DNA of 28,364 nt from Ectocarpus siliculosus (GCA_000310025.1 FN649742.1:3964198-3992561), one strand, 5' to 3'. Shown: positions 21,701-27,800, counted from the stretch's first letter. The notes: generated from the letters alone by a model not told the origin. Numbers and translations are program-made.

Positions 21701-22612
21701 ACCAAGTTTCCCCCCCCGCTCGGTGTTTGCCATCGGGATTGGGTTTTCATCGCTTAGCAACGACGTTGTAAAACAAGCCAATTCACTTCGTGAACTCGGC
21801 AACCAGGTTACCGTTTTTTTTTTTTTTTACGTCGGTTTTTTTTTTGGCGGTAACCATAATGGTGGTCGAGTAGATCATGTTGTGCGGGGTCGAGAACCCT
21901 CACCCCGCGCAACGGGGGATGATCGCACCACGTTGTGTTAATATTGGTCAAGCACCCTCGAGGCAGTTAAACAGTGCTTACAACTGTCTCTGGAAGTGAA
22001 AGCACCAGAAAATAAATTAAGTCATACGCAGCTGTCATCCGTACGCAAGGAAGTAAGCACAAAATGCCGAACACCCTTAGCAGGATGCAGCTCACCCTTC
22101 ATGCGACTCGCCAAATACCTCACGGTGCTTCGCGCTTGGTGATGTGAGAGCCTGGTCCGGTGAGAACCCGGCGTGCTCCGTCCCGGCTTTGTAGGGATGC
22201 GAGGTCAATGGTCCAATGACTACGGCATGCACGACTATGAGTACACCCCCCCTCCCCTACTGCTGCGGTTCATTTCACGCCACAGGCGGCGAATCTCGTG
22301 GAGAGCAACGAGCGGCTCATCGACGCGAGGACCGGGGCCTACGGCTACCGAGACGACGGAGGCCGTGGCGGCGGACGTGGCGGCGGCCGGGGGGGCGGCG
22401 GGCGCGGGGACAGCAGCAGGGGCGGCAGGGACGGCGGCGGGCGCGGCAGCGGTGACTGGGGAGGGGGCCGAGGGTACAACCGCCCGGGGCAGACGGCGAA
22501 CAACCGTTATCAGGGGGGGCAAGGGGGGCGCGGAAGAGGCGGCTACGGCGGCAGGGGGGCCGGGAACTACATCCGTGAGAGGCGCGATATGGGCGTCGGG
22601 CCGCGCCGTTGA
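6678..22612 (+). CDS. eIF3c: Eukaryotic translation initiation factor 3 subunit c, complete 16-exon gene
   Basis: eIF3c is a core PCI subunit of eIF3. It binds the 40S subunit and, through its N-terminus, eIF1 and eIF5 during start-codon selection in the cytoplasm. Exons: 6678-6830, 8411-8557, 9122-9291, 9999-10275, 12123-12323, 13187-13315, 13897-14067, 14700-14810, 16093-16338, 16900-17103, 17671-18009, 18432-18635, 18944-19044, 19673-19748, 20099-20332, 22286-22612. They total 3090 nt and keep one frame for 1029 residues, longer than animal (about 910) and yeast (about 810) proteins. Diagnostic blocks include KSAKDRSF (56-63), the Ser/Asp-rich region (about 170-275), [75 protein letters not shown] and a C-terminal RGG tail. 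All introns are GT-AG, and 13 of 15 are phase 0. Splice sites were placed by family alignment from memory and frame continuity, not by transcripts. Confidence 0.97.
6831..8410 (+). other. eIF3c intron 1
   Basis: 1580 nt. Apart from the duplication near its start, it ends in a strong CT-rich tract (8315-8400) before the acceptor ggtag. A GTGATGA box-C-like string at 7007 has no CTGA partner at suitable distance. Confidence 0.9.
6888..6986 (+). repeat. Imperfect direct duplication in intron 1
   Basis: Two units of about 38-40 bp (6888-6925 and 6947-6986) share GCTG..GTTGCCGGCGAAC and end in AAGTGAG. Each end resembles a 5' splice site, so this is a duplicated cryptic-donor-like segment close to the real donor. 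Confidence 0.6.
8411..8557 (+). CDS. eIF3c: eIF3c exon 2
   Basis: Residues 52-100. Encodes [16 protein letters not shown]... and ...[18 protein letters not shown], the conserved helical block that follows the acidic N-terminus in all eIF3c proteins. Phase 0 at both ends; donor AAG|gtgtgt. Confidence 0.96.
8558..8662 (+). repeat. Element shared by the 5' ends of introns 2 and 9, copy in intron 2
   Basis: Begins at the donor with (GT)n and a T run, then CGACCGCGCTAACCGGCTGA, CCAATGAAAAG, GTCAGTCTCAGTGCGGTTGA and AAACACAAA. The match to 16339-16443 starts at the splice site in both introns; the core begins 32 nt from this donor and 33 nt from the other. ATCGACCGC can pair with GCGGTTGA. Read on the minus strand it contains TTGGTCAGCCGGTTAGCGC, closely resembling a tRNA D arm/box A, and ends in A-rich plus (CA)n, like a SINE tail. 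Confidence 0.85.
8697..8757 (+). repeat. Third, diverged copy of the same element inside intron 2
   Basis: (GT)n followed by TTTATTTACACCGACTGCGC, TAACCGGTTGCCCAATGAAAAGC. The same order of GT tract, T-rich stretch and core is present, so the GT tract belongs to the element. Confidence 0.75.
9122..9291 (+). CDS. eIF3c: eIF3c exon 3
   Basis: Residues 101-156 plus two bases. Encodes [20 protein letters not shown]... and ...[13 protein letters not shown], aligning with the animal block KEGVPRFYIRILADLED...RQKIRKYNR. Acceptor tctctccgcag; donor AAGGG|gtgaga, phase 2. Confidence 0.96.
9292..9998 (+). other. eIF3c intron 3
   Basis: 707 nt, with GCTGCT repeats near 9430 and a C run at about 9839-9852. 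No feature beyond the NAGNAG-type acceptor at its end. Confidence 0.9.
9999..10275 (+). CDS. eIF3c: eIF3c exon 4 (acidic Ser/Asp-rich)
   Basis: Residues 157-249. Starts [15 protein letters not shown], then about 60 residues of Ser, Asp and Glu, ending [10 protein letters not shown]. It matches the position of the acidic linker after the first conserved block in other eIF3c proteins. The acceptor is GAGCAG, a NAGNAG type, so an extra Ser codon may be included. Phase 2 in, phase 0 out. Confidence 0.94.
10646..10755 (+). ncRNA. Box C/D snoRNA candidate, copy 1
   Basis: Terminal stem TGCGGCAGC/GCTGTCGCG (9 pairs with two wobbles), box C GTGACGA (10656-10662), D' CCGA (10681-10684), internal stem CTCGC/GCGGGG capped by TGCAAAA, C' ATGAGAC (10713-10719) and box D CTGA (10743-10746). 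The 11 nt AATTCCTCGTT (10669-10679) just before D' are complementary to AACGAGGAATT, a universally conserved SSU rRNA segment. A second antisense stretch (about 10723-10742) precedes D; its target is unknown. The expected role would be guiding rRNA 2'-O-methylation by fibrillarin in the nucleolus. The C box departs from RTGATGA at position 5. Confidence 0.68.
11187..11296 (+). ncRNA. Box C/D snoRNA candidate, copy 2
   Basis: Same 110-nt length and box order as copy 1: box C GTGAAGA (11197-11203), D' CCGA, C' ATGAGAC, box D CTGA (11284-11287). The terminal stem is CGCGAAAGC/GCTGTCGCG, with one mismatch; its 5' strand differs from copy 1 yet still pairs. The internal stem is GCCTCGC/GCGGGGC (seven pairs). 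Both antisense elements are identical to copy 1. Box C A5 can pair with U of box D, making this arguably the best-formed copy. Confidence 0.7.
11540..11641 (+). ncRNA. Box C/D snoRNA candidate, copy 3 (diverged)
   Basis: 102 nt with box C GTGAAGA (11545-11551), D' CCGA, C' GTGAGAC and box D CTGA (11634-11637). The internal stem has changed on both sides to GTCTCGC/GTGGGAC and still pairs with wobbles, a compensatory pattern. AATTCCTCGTTTCCGA and TTGCTTATCCAGCATTTCTGA are unchanged. The terminal stem is short (GAGC/GCTT), so this copy may be less stable or decaying. Confidence 0.6.
11815..12085 (+). repeat. Diverged tandem duplication, two units of about 146 and 125 bp
   Basis: Unit 1 (11815-11960) and unit 2 (11961-12085) share ATATTTCA.ACACAT, CTGCTC.(C/T)AGAAACG, CAAGCCT..TGTT.GAGC, CCCCTGAA and TTCGATCACGCC in the same order. 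They lie just upstream of the exon-5 acceptor and have no visible coding potential. Confidence 0.7.
12123..12323 (+). CDS. eIF3c: eIF3c exon 5 (second acidic tract, then Lys-rich)
   Basis: Residues 250-316. [19 protein letters not shown] followed by [16 protein letters not shown]-type sequence and a Lys/Glu-rich helix ending [11 protein letters not shown]. This parallels the 'RFLKK...KK.DRKSKR' segment of animal eIF3c. Phase 0 at both ends. Confidence 0.94.
12691..12746 (+). repeat. (CT)28 microsatellite
   Basis: 56 nt of uninterrupted CT in intron 5. Likely length-polymorphic. Confidence 0.97.
13076..13105 (+). repeat. tRNA-D-arm-like segment near the 3' end of intron 5
   Basis: GTGGTCAATGGTCTAACCGC followed by TAAGGCATAC resembles the corresponding part of the introns 9/15 element (GGTCATTGGTCTAACGGCTA, then CGGCATGC). 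It includes CTAAC, a plausible branch point. Confidence 0.5.
13187..13315 (+). CDS. eIF3c: eIF3c exon 6
   Basis: Residues 317-359. [18 protein letters not shown]... then [20 protein letters not shown], aligning with the 'VVIKKLNEILQARGKKGTDR' block. Phase 0 at both ends; donor AAG|gtgacg. Confidence 0.95.
13316..13896 (+). other. eIF3c intron 6
   Basis: 581 nt; no distinct element seen beyond a C run at about 13672-13681. Confidence 0.9.
13897..14067 (+). CDS. eIF3c: eIF3c exon 7
   Basis: Residues 360-416. [18 protein letters not shown]..., [19 protein letters not shown] and [11 protein letters not shown] match the conserved 'L..L..A......V.I...I..LYD...........W..C' helices of the eIF3c core. 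Phase 0 at both ends; donor CGA|gtgagt. Confidence 0.96.
14068..14699 (+). other. eIF3c intron 7
   Basis: 632 nt. Contains a tRNA-like stretch with an 8-bp hairpin (14141-14195) and a T run shortly before the acceptor. Confidence 0.9.
14141..14195 (+). repeat. tRNA-like 5'-half with hairpin
   Basis: GCCCGATTGTCCAGCGGTCA, then an exact 8-bp stem CAGCGTTG/CAACGCTG with a 12-nt loop. It resembles the 5' part and anticodon stem of a tRNA, but there is no T arm (GTTCGA) downstream, so it is not a functional tRNA gene. Possibly SINE-derived. Confidence 0.4.
14700..14810 (+). CDS. eIF3c: eIF3c exon 8
   Basis: Residues 417-453. [19 protein letters not shown]... ending [10 protein letters not shown]. 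This is the variable acidic stretch before the 'VxG.L......D.E' block. Phase 0 at both ends; donor GAG|gttagt. Confidence 0.93.
14949..15096 (+). mobile_element. MITE-like double inverted-repeat element
   Basis: Outer ends CTGTTCGGAAATACAAGGG and CCCTGTATTTTCGAACAG are near-perfect inverted repeats. The element is two head-to-tail units (14949-15018 and about 15031-15096), each itself a hairpin, with shared cores ATGTGATTAT.CCAA.GGTCC. No coding capacity; a target-site duplication was not clear. This suggests a non-autonomous DNA transposon or a nested pair. Confidence 0.65.
15582..16080. other. Low-quality homopolymer sequence around the gap
   Basis: Almost every base is in a run: C18 before the gap, T, G and A runs after it, C25 at 16056-16080. 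The pattern is of inflated homopolymers at a contig end rather than biology. Frames through it are not meaningful. Confidence 0.8.
15600..15699. other. Assembly gap (100 N)
   Basis: Exactly 100 N, so the size is probably a placeholder rather than a measured length. Confidence 0.99.
16093..16338 (+). CDS. eIF3c: eIF3c exon 9
   Basis: Residues 454-535. [20 protein letters not shown], then [24 protein letters not shown] and [18 protein letters not shown], a highly diagnostic eIF3c block. Phase 0 at both ends. The acceptor (atttcgaag) sits next to the low-quality stretch, so its first bases are less certain than the rest. Confidence 0.95.
16339..16443 (+). repeat. Element shared by the 5' ends of introns 2 and 9, copy in intron 9
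   Basis: Starts at the donor as GT repeats and a T run, then CGACCGCGCTAGCCGGCTGA, CCAATGAAAAG, GTCAGTCTCAGTGCGGTTGA and AAACACAAA. The core differs from the intron-2 copy at only a few positions, suggesting recent common origin or gene conversion. Confidence 0.85.
16711..16827 (+). repeat. 117-bp element shared by introns 9 and 15, copy in intron 9
   Basis: Matches 22117-22233 at about 90% with no length difference. Landmarks: ACCTCACGGTGCTTCGCGCT, GGCGTGCTCCGTCCCGGC, GTAGGGATGCGAGGTCA and TACGGCATGCACGA. TGGTCTAACGG fits the tRNA box A consensus and contains CTAAC. It ends 73 nt before the acceptor. Confidence 0.85.
16900..17103 (+). CDS. eIF3c: eIF3c exon 10
   Basis: Residues 536-603. 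[20 protein letters not shown] matches the 'lr.LY.hH' helix; the following [12 protein letters not shown]... ...[11 protein letters not shown] is a variable linker. Phase 0 at both ends; donor TAC|gtgcgt, duplicated 201 nt downstream. Confidence 0.94.
17094..17312 (+). repeat. 18-bp direct repeat spanning the exon 10 donor
   Basis: CCATGAATACGTGCGTTT occurs at 17094-17111, across the exon/intron boundary, and again at 17295-17312 inside intron 10. The second copy supplies an identical donor; reading to it would meet an in-frame TGA near 17224. Confidence 0.9.
17104..17670 (+). other. eIF3c intron 10
   Basis: 567 nt, T-rich, with CT and GTT repeats and a clear acceptor (gctacacag). Carries the duplicated donor segment. 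Confidence 0.9.
17671..18009 (+). CDS. eIF3c: eIF3c exon 11
   Basis: Residues 604-716, the longest internal exon. [58 protein letters not shown] and KELLAQGVQ are the most conserved eIF3c segment, the helical repeats leading into the PCI module. Phase 0 at both ends; donor CAG|gtgaga. Confidence 0.98.
18010..18431 (+). other. eIF3c intron 11
   Basis: 422 nt with G runs (about 18049-18069), a CCCGG pentamer repeat at about 18300-18328 and an A run immediately before the acceptor cgtgcag. Confidence 0.9.
18300..18328 (+). repeat. (CCCGG)n pentamer repeat
   Basis: Five to six copies of a CCCGG unit within intron 11. Confidence 0.9.
18432..18635 (+). CDS. eIF3c: eIF3c exon 12
   Basis: Residues 717-784. 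[40 protein letters not shown] and [19 protein letters not shown] match the family block 'QE..QEK.ERRRQ.P.H.HINLELLE' closely. Phase 0 at both ends; donor CAG|gtattt. Confidence 0.98.
18636..18943 (+). other. eIF3c intron 12
   Basis: 308 nt, the shortest intron. Its 3' end is unusual: a C run and ctgccgtgaaaag before the exon, a weak pyrimidine tract next to the AG. Confidence 0.88.
18944..19044 (+). CDS. eIF3c: eIF3c exon 13
   Basis: Residues 785-817 plus two bases. [34 protein letters not shown] matches 'GPPE..R.HV.AA..A...GDW..C'. Phase 0 in, phase 2 out; donor GGG|gtaagt. Confidence 0.97.
19045..19672 (+). other. eIF3c intron 13
   Basis: 628 nt, no distinct element recognised; good acceptor (ctctttcgtgcag). 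Confidence 0.9.
19673..19748 (+). CDS. eIF3c: eIF3c exon 14
   Basis: Residues 818-843. [25 protein letters not shown], matching 'VWDLFP.AD.V..ML..KIQ'. Only 76 nt, phase 2 in and phase 0 out, and required to link exons 13 and 15. Confidence 0.96.
19749..20098 (+). other. eIF3c intron 14
   Basis: 350 nt; several GATGGG/GTGATGGG motifs around 19855-19890 but no complete snoRNA box set. Confidence 0.9.
20099..20332 (+). CDS. eIF3c: eIF3c exon 15 (PCI/winged helix)
   Basis: Residues 844-921. [40 protein letters not shown] and [15 protein letters not shown] are the winged-helix half of the PCI domain, which mediates packing against other eIF3 PCI subunits. Phase 0 at both ends; donor AAG|gtagat. 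Confidence 0.98.
20884..20962 (+). repeat. Short inverted-repeat element, copy 1
   Basis: 79 nt, ends CCGATC/GATCGG, about 90% identical to 21207-21280 apart from a short indel. Shared core: CGAGGATGGCAA, ATATGATATAATGAGCCTGA, AAATCGTGTGGCC, TCTAGCTGAGTGATCGG. Non-coding. MITE-like; two CTGA boxes make a snoRNA-like reading conceivable, but no proper box C adjoins the stem. Confidence 0.7.
21207..21280 (+). repeat. Short inverted-repeat element, copy 2
   Basis: 74 nt with exact 8-bp ends CCGATCAC/GTGATCGG. The tRNA-like size is coincidental: no D, anticodon or T stems form on either strand. Confidence 0.7.
22117..22233 (+). repeat. 117-bp element shared by introns 9 and 15, copy in intron 15
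   Basis: Ends 53 nt before the exon 16 acceptor. Compared with the intron-9 copy, the TGGTCTAACGG segment reads TGGTCCAATGA, so the box-A-like motif is weaker here. Confidence 0.85.
22286..22612 (+). CDS. eIF3c: eIF3c exon 16 with Arg/Gly-rich tail and stop
   Basis: Residues 922-1029. [20 protein letters not shown] aligns with 'LVE.NE...D...G.YG', the last conserved element. It is followed by about 75 residues rich in RGG/GGR with interspersed GYN, RYQ and GNY, ending VGPRR and TGA. RGG tails typically bind RNA and are arginine-methylated; that role here is inference. Confidence 0.96.
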   Translation, partial: AANLVESNERLIDARTGAYGYRDDGGRGGGRGGGRGGGGRGDSSRGGRDGGGRGSGDWGGGRGYNRPGQTANNRYQGGQGGRGRGGYGGRGAGNYIRERRDMGVGPRR

Positions 22613-23147
22613 TTCTTGTTGTGGTTTTAGTAGACTTTGTGGACATAATGGAGCGGGGCGGGGGCTGACAACCCTGCTGTTGTTTCGATAGTGTTGGTGG
22701 GGGGGGGGGGGTAGCTCGGCTTCTGCGGCGGCGACCCTGCTTTTGGGCCATGCGGTGTTCCACCTTGCTTTTGGGTGTCTGATGATATTATTGCAGGTTT
22801 TTTTTTCTCGCCCTTCATAAAAAACAGGGTTGGATTTATTAGTGCGGCGCTCCGGCGCCAGGCTCCGTTGGTTCTTCCCAGATACGAAAAGAGCACGCCC
22901 TTTGGCTTTTTTCTTTTGCTGTGTCTCGTCCCATTGGTTCCACGGGCAAGTTTTTTCCGGTTCTCGAAGTTGGGGTTTGTGCTCAATAAGCAAGGATACG
23001 CGCTGGTGGACTGATGCTATAGCTGTGTACGCCGTACCACCTCATTCGCAGGTTGGTCAACCAGCACGCAAGAGATTATATAGTTGTAGTGACGAATGAA
23101 AATCTCGGTGGACTTCTAGAAACTCATCTCGACCTCTCCGGAAATCA

Positions 23148-23241
23148 AGGAAAAATAAATACACACAGAAAGACTACAACCCATTCGAGATATACCTACA
23201 GCAGTCGAACGGGATGTGGTAGGTAGTATTTTCAGTGAGTT
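23148..23241 (+). repeat. Dispersed repeat, copy 2 (first copy at 1262)
   Basis: Same orientation as 1262-1351, with small insertions (for example CTACAACCC versus CTACCC). Confidence 0.75.
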
Positions 23242-24412
23242 GTACCTCCGCCACCTTATGTACCAATTACCAACATCACCAACAGGAGCGGTGAAACTTC
23301 GCTTATAATAGTTGCTTGTATCTTTACCAACCAGCGCGGAAGACGATGATGATCGTACACATGCTGTTGTTATTTGTCGCGCCTTTGGAAAAAACCGAAA
23401 AGCGTATCGTCGCTTAGTGTCCCATTTTCTCACTCTGCCGTGGCTGAAGGTTCGGCGCGGAGGGGAGAGAGAATCGCACAACCAACAAAACGATGGCAGA
23501 CTACAAAATTGGGAAGGGTCGCAGAGTCGCAGACACTTGTTCAAAACAGGGAGGGGTCCGTAAGGCGTTTATCAACGTTGGAGAATCGCAACCTTTTCAC
23601 CTTTTCACGGATCGGTTACTCTCTTTGTAGGGTGATCGCTGGTTGTGCACACGGCCAGCTTTGGTCGCCTGTCCTGCCATTTACACCTCTCGCCGAAGGA
23701 GGAATCAGGTCCTCGTATTAAGACTCTCTGTACCGCACAGTAGTACAGGTGGGGCGAATGGGCGAGGGTTCCTACACCCGGTTTTCGCAATAGTTATTTG
23801 GAGGTAGACCCATGATCGTTTCTGGAGGTCTTTGTTTCGTCTGTAACGCGCTCAGACGTGGAGACCGACTTGTATTGCCGCGATGGTGCAGTGCACATGA
23901 TTTTCCTTCCTGTTGCTTATTCTATGGTGGCGGTGTGGGCAGGTACAACAGCTGCTGCAGTGGCCGAGTTCCCAGCAGCTACTGCTGCACATCCACGATG
24001 AACGACACAACATTATTCGCTCTTCAAAGGTTGCTCCGGCAGAACATCGCGTCCACAGAAGGCGCTCCTGACAACGAGGGTACCGACAAATCGGACTCGG
24101 AGGGCACGCCTTGCTCCTCCCAACCAGCCTTCCGCCTTGTTGGTGGCAAGCTGCGCTCTGCGTTCGAGGCTTGCGTGACCAAAAGGTCTCTACGTTCTGC
24201 AGCTAGCTGGCGGCAGGGAGCCCGCTTGGCCGGCGGGATGTGTAGAAAGATCCGGCAGTTTTTTGTGGAGAGGAACTGTAGGATTTGGTGGTCTCCATGT
24301 CGGAACATGCGGTATGCAGCAGATGATTATAAGAGAGCTGTGACACACACAAGCGCCATTATACAACAGCAGCAACAACAACCTCACGCCCTCTTAGCTG
24401 GCACGCACGCGT

Positions 24413-24520
24413 GTGTTGGCCGACCTGCAGCAGCTACAAGAAGGTCGGGCGCGCTGGCCTCACATCAAAGCTATCGTGTTCTGGTTCAACGAGGACGTGC
24501 GAACGACAGCAAGCAGCGTA
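24413..24520 (+). pseudogene. Possible glycoside-hydrolase-like remnant
   Basis: A frame reading LADLQQLQEGRARW then PHIKAIVFWFNEDVRT resembles the 'WP.IKAIVWFNE' C-terminal strand common in GH26-type and related hydrolases. It is bounded by stops and no further domain sequence was found, so it is at best a fragment. Chance resemblance is quite possible. Confidence 0.15.
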
Positions 24521-24826
24521 GCCTAGGACAGGCTGTTTGCAGATTCCGCAAAGATCCGCTGAGTGCTGTGAGAGCTCGTGCGCCGCTGTCGTCAACTTGT
24601 CAACCATCTTTTGCTGGCGACGAGTGCCACCCTCCAGCACTCCTTGCACACGGAACACTCGAGGGGACGATCGAGCCTTGTCACCACCGGACGGACGCTT
24701 TGCCGGCAGACCCAGGCAAGGCCAGAGACAAGAGACAGAACGAGAGGGGGCGGCGGGGGAAACTGCGTACAGCCCAGGCCAGGCTATACTGCTGTAGCTC
24801 CGCGCTGGTGGTGGTCCATCAGAGAA

Positions 24827-24869
24827 ATGATGGTGATGCCGAAGCCCGCGCAGCAACAAGAGGAGCAAG
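24827..24869 (+). CDS. LRR gene, proposed first exon
   Basis: 43 nt, beginning at tandem ATGATG and ending CAA G|gtacgc in phase 1. Spliced to the next exon it restores a Glu codon and gives a continuous charged Gln/Glu/Lys-rich lead-in (QQQEEQ|E|AKERK), which is why I prefer it to the alternative upstream frame. Confidence 0.45.
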
Positions 24870-27800
24870 GTACGCACGCATCTATCTTCGGAACACGTCT
24901 CTGGCAGCCAAGTGCCCCAATGAGAAGCTATCTCGTCTGTGTGTGGTGTCGCGTGAGTGACTGACGGACTCACTGAGCTACGGGGATGTATGTCTTGTGT
25001 CAATATGGTGATGGCGGTGCAGAATTGAGAATTGTGCGCCGGGTGTGATGGACGGCATTTTTTTTGTGAATCACTGAGAACAACCTGTGTTGTGTACAAT
25101 GGTATGTGTGCAGACCGCAGGAGCAGTCCTGGTCCTGTGTGTTATGTGTGTATCCGCTATCTGTCCCTCCGCCATACGTGCGTGTAGGTCGCTGCTGAGA
25201 TTGCAGAGCTTACCCAACAACGCGTTACCAGACATACACGATCTCGGTTCAGCTCTCTCCAGGTTGCCATCATGCACGCAGACCAAGAGAGAAAAGACTG
25301 GACACTCGAAGGCAGTTTCTCTCTCTCTCTCTCTCTTTATGTCCAAGTGCAGCGAATGTGCCACCATGAAATTTCGTTCTGTCTGCTGCCGGTGCCCGTC
25401 TGCTCTCGCTTTGCCTCTGTTTTTTTGTGTAAAAAATTCAGTACTTGTTATGTACCACGATGTCATGGTGGTGTTGACTGCTTTGTTGTTGATGTGTGGT
25501 TGTGATGTGAACAACAACAGAGGCGAAGGAGAGGAAGGCGTTAGCGGCTCTGTGGTGGTGCACGAATGGCCCGGCCTGGGTCCAGGCGCTGGGGTGGGAG
25601 GAGGCATCCGCAGCAGCTGGAGGGGACGGGAAACAGCAACAGCAGCAGCAGCAGCAGTGCCTGCTGGGAGAGTGGGACGGGGTTGGTGTGGGCCCAGAAC
25701 TGCAAGGCGTCACGCTGATTGACCTTCGCCGAAACAACCTGCAAGGTCAGTGGTACAGCAGTATGCATGTGGACGAAGGTACACGTACATGGTGGAACGT
25801 TCTTCTTTCATGAAGTACATTTTCATTTTCGTATACCTTTTTTTGGGTAAGTTAGCCTATGACCACGGGCGGGGGGAATCGATCCCGTCAAGTGCTAGAC
25901 TAGTACGGACAGAAGAAGGTACTAGGCAGAGAGAACGGAACGGTTTTTAAATGTGAAGACAACAACAACAACAACAACAACTGCTGTAGTCTAATATAAA
26001 GTGGATGTGTTCGATATATCAGCTTTGTATACCGAATGCCTATGGTACACGACACGCAGCAGCAGTGCTTATGTTCATCGCTCGCCTTCTCAGGCCTTGA
26101 GTTGCACGCGCAACAACAACAGCCGCACGCACGACGTGCACAAACAGACAGCAGCACCAGGGAGACCCAAGCTTTTTTTTATTGTTGGCAAATTGTTGTC
26201 TTGTCTTCGTGATGTCACCGAGAACGACCACTGACAGATAGATCGTAGAGGGAGGCGGGGCGGCGCCGCGTTGCTATGCAGTAAATAGGCAATAGTTGGA
26301 CCGACTTTGCACGCGTTTTTTTTTTTTTGACACAATGAATCCATCTCTATCATAGAAAAGAGTCGTCAGAGACAGGTTAATTAGCAATGAATTCATAAGC
26401 GTCAGAAAAAGCTACCTGTCTGTCTGTATGTCTACGATTTCCCAGACAGCATATTAGTAACAACCGACAATCTGTTGTTTCTTCATATATATATACGGCA
26501 TGCGATTGGAGCCGCGTCACACTTACTTTGGTTTCTTTGGGTAGATTCAGATCTTCTCTCTCCGCCAAAGCACCAGATATATATCTCCTCCTTGAACCGC
26601 TCGAGACTGACTTTCTTTCCGTTGCCAACGTACCATGTTCGTCAATATCGAATCCCCTCTCCTCATAGTTCCTCTACTGTACCTTGGTTGGCCCAGTCTG
26701 TTGGTTTGGCTACCCCTCGCCCTTGTTGCCCACTGGCGGGGAGGGGGGGGGGGGAAGTCACGAGCACATTACCACGCATGCATACGCATATATATATATA
26801 ATAATCGTTGCAGAAGGTTGCTTCCTTGTCATACTTTTTCTTGTGAACGGCGGGGAGGAACCAGTCTCCCGCCTTGTGATCCAGCCGTCTATGGTTAAAA
26901 AGAATAGAAACCGAAAATAAATACCGCGAGAGAGGCCAAGTTGGAGAGGCATCAATCATGTTGTTAGTAAGTTTGTCTTCTTCATTCATTCGTGAGCGAT
27001 CGTTCGGGAGCGCATGCACAAAACAGCACAGCCCTTTTACCTTTGACACACTTTCAGAACCCCACCCGTTTTATCGGTTGGCGACGAGATACATGGTATT
27101 TTCCGGGGTTGTACTGCAGCATTTTTTTCTACTTAGCGGGGCGGGGCAGAGAGGAGCGGCGGTGGAGCGGTTCTGCGTTCTCCGCTAATAGCTATTCTCC
27201 GCTCCGTGCGTTTTTTTTTTTTTTGTTGTGTACGGGAGAGCGAGTGGCTGTTCGAGTTCGAATCTGACATGAGTGCAGCAACGAATTCTATATTTGGGCG
27301 TATTCCTCTCTTGTAGTTATAGTGAGTTTGTGAATAGTGCATGAGGCGCCTGGTTTTACCTGATACTGGCGTGGCGAGTTCTAAGAAGAGAGAGGGAGAG
27401 GCAAATAGTGAGGAATTATCTGTTGCTGTTTGGCACGTGTCGCAGGGGACGATTAGGTCGAGGAGGTATCAACGTGGGCAACGGCCCCTTCACCTTACTA
27501 TTTGTACAATGATTTGATTAGCCTTTTGTTCGTGTGTGGACTGTTCTGGCAGCGAGGACGCGTGCGGTGTCACGGGCGACCTCCACACCCAGCCTCCACA
27601 GTCAAGAAAAATTAACTTTCCATGTTATCAGACCCAACGTACTGCACGAAATCGCAGGTACTCAGTACGCACGGATATGCGATTGATTTGTCGGTGTTTT
27701 TTTCTCACGCTGCACCGTCGTCAAGGCCTGCTTTCGCGCAGTTCGTGCTGTGCATACGGAGGAAATCAAGCCGCTCCGTAGTAAGAACTTGCTACGGATT

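Larger units (their letters stand above)
20333..22285 (+). other. eIF3c intron 15
   Basis: 1953 nt, the longest intron. Contains the two short inverted-repeat elements (20884 and 21207), a T run (about 21813-21828) and the 117-bp element shared with intron 9 just before the acceptor. Confidence 0.92.
22613..24826. other. Intergenic region between eIF3c and the LRR gene
   Basis: 2.2 kb. Holds the eIF3c 3' UTR (no clear AATAAA signal near the stop), a T run at about 22800, a dispersed repeat (23148-23241) and a long open frame from 23812. A short coding-like remnant lies at 24413-24520. No complete gene is supported. Confidence 0.5.

Noticed and set aside
22235-22993. Minus-strand frame of 252 codons
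   Set aside because: Antisense of the GC-rich RGG exon; Ala/Pro-rich as expected from complementing Gly/Arg codons.
23812-24960. Longest open frame in the window (382 codons, plus strand)
   Set aside because: No recognisable domain, composition like translated non-coding DNA. It ends at a usable phase-1 donor (24952), so it could be an alternative LRR first exon, but the lead-in from 24827 gives a more protein-like junction.
27180-27275. Possible tRNA with GAGTTCGAATCT
   Set aside because: A T run that would terminate Pol III lies inside the would-be gene, and no cloverleaf forms.
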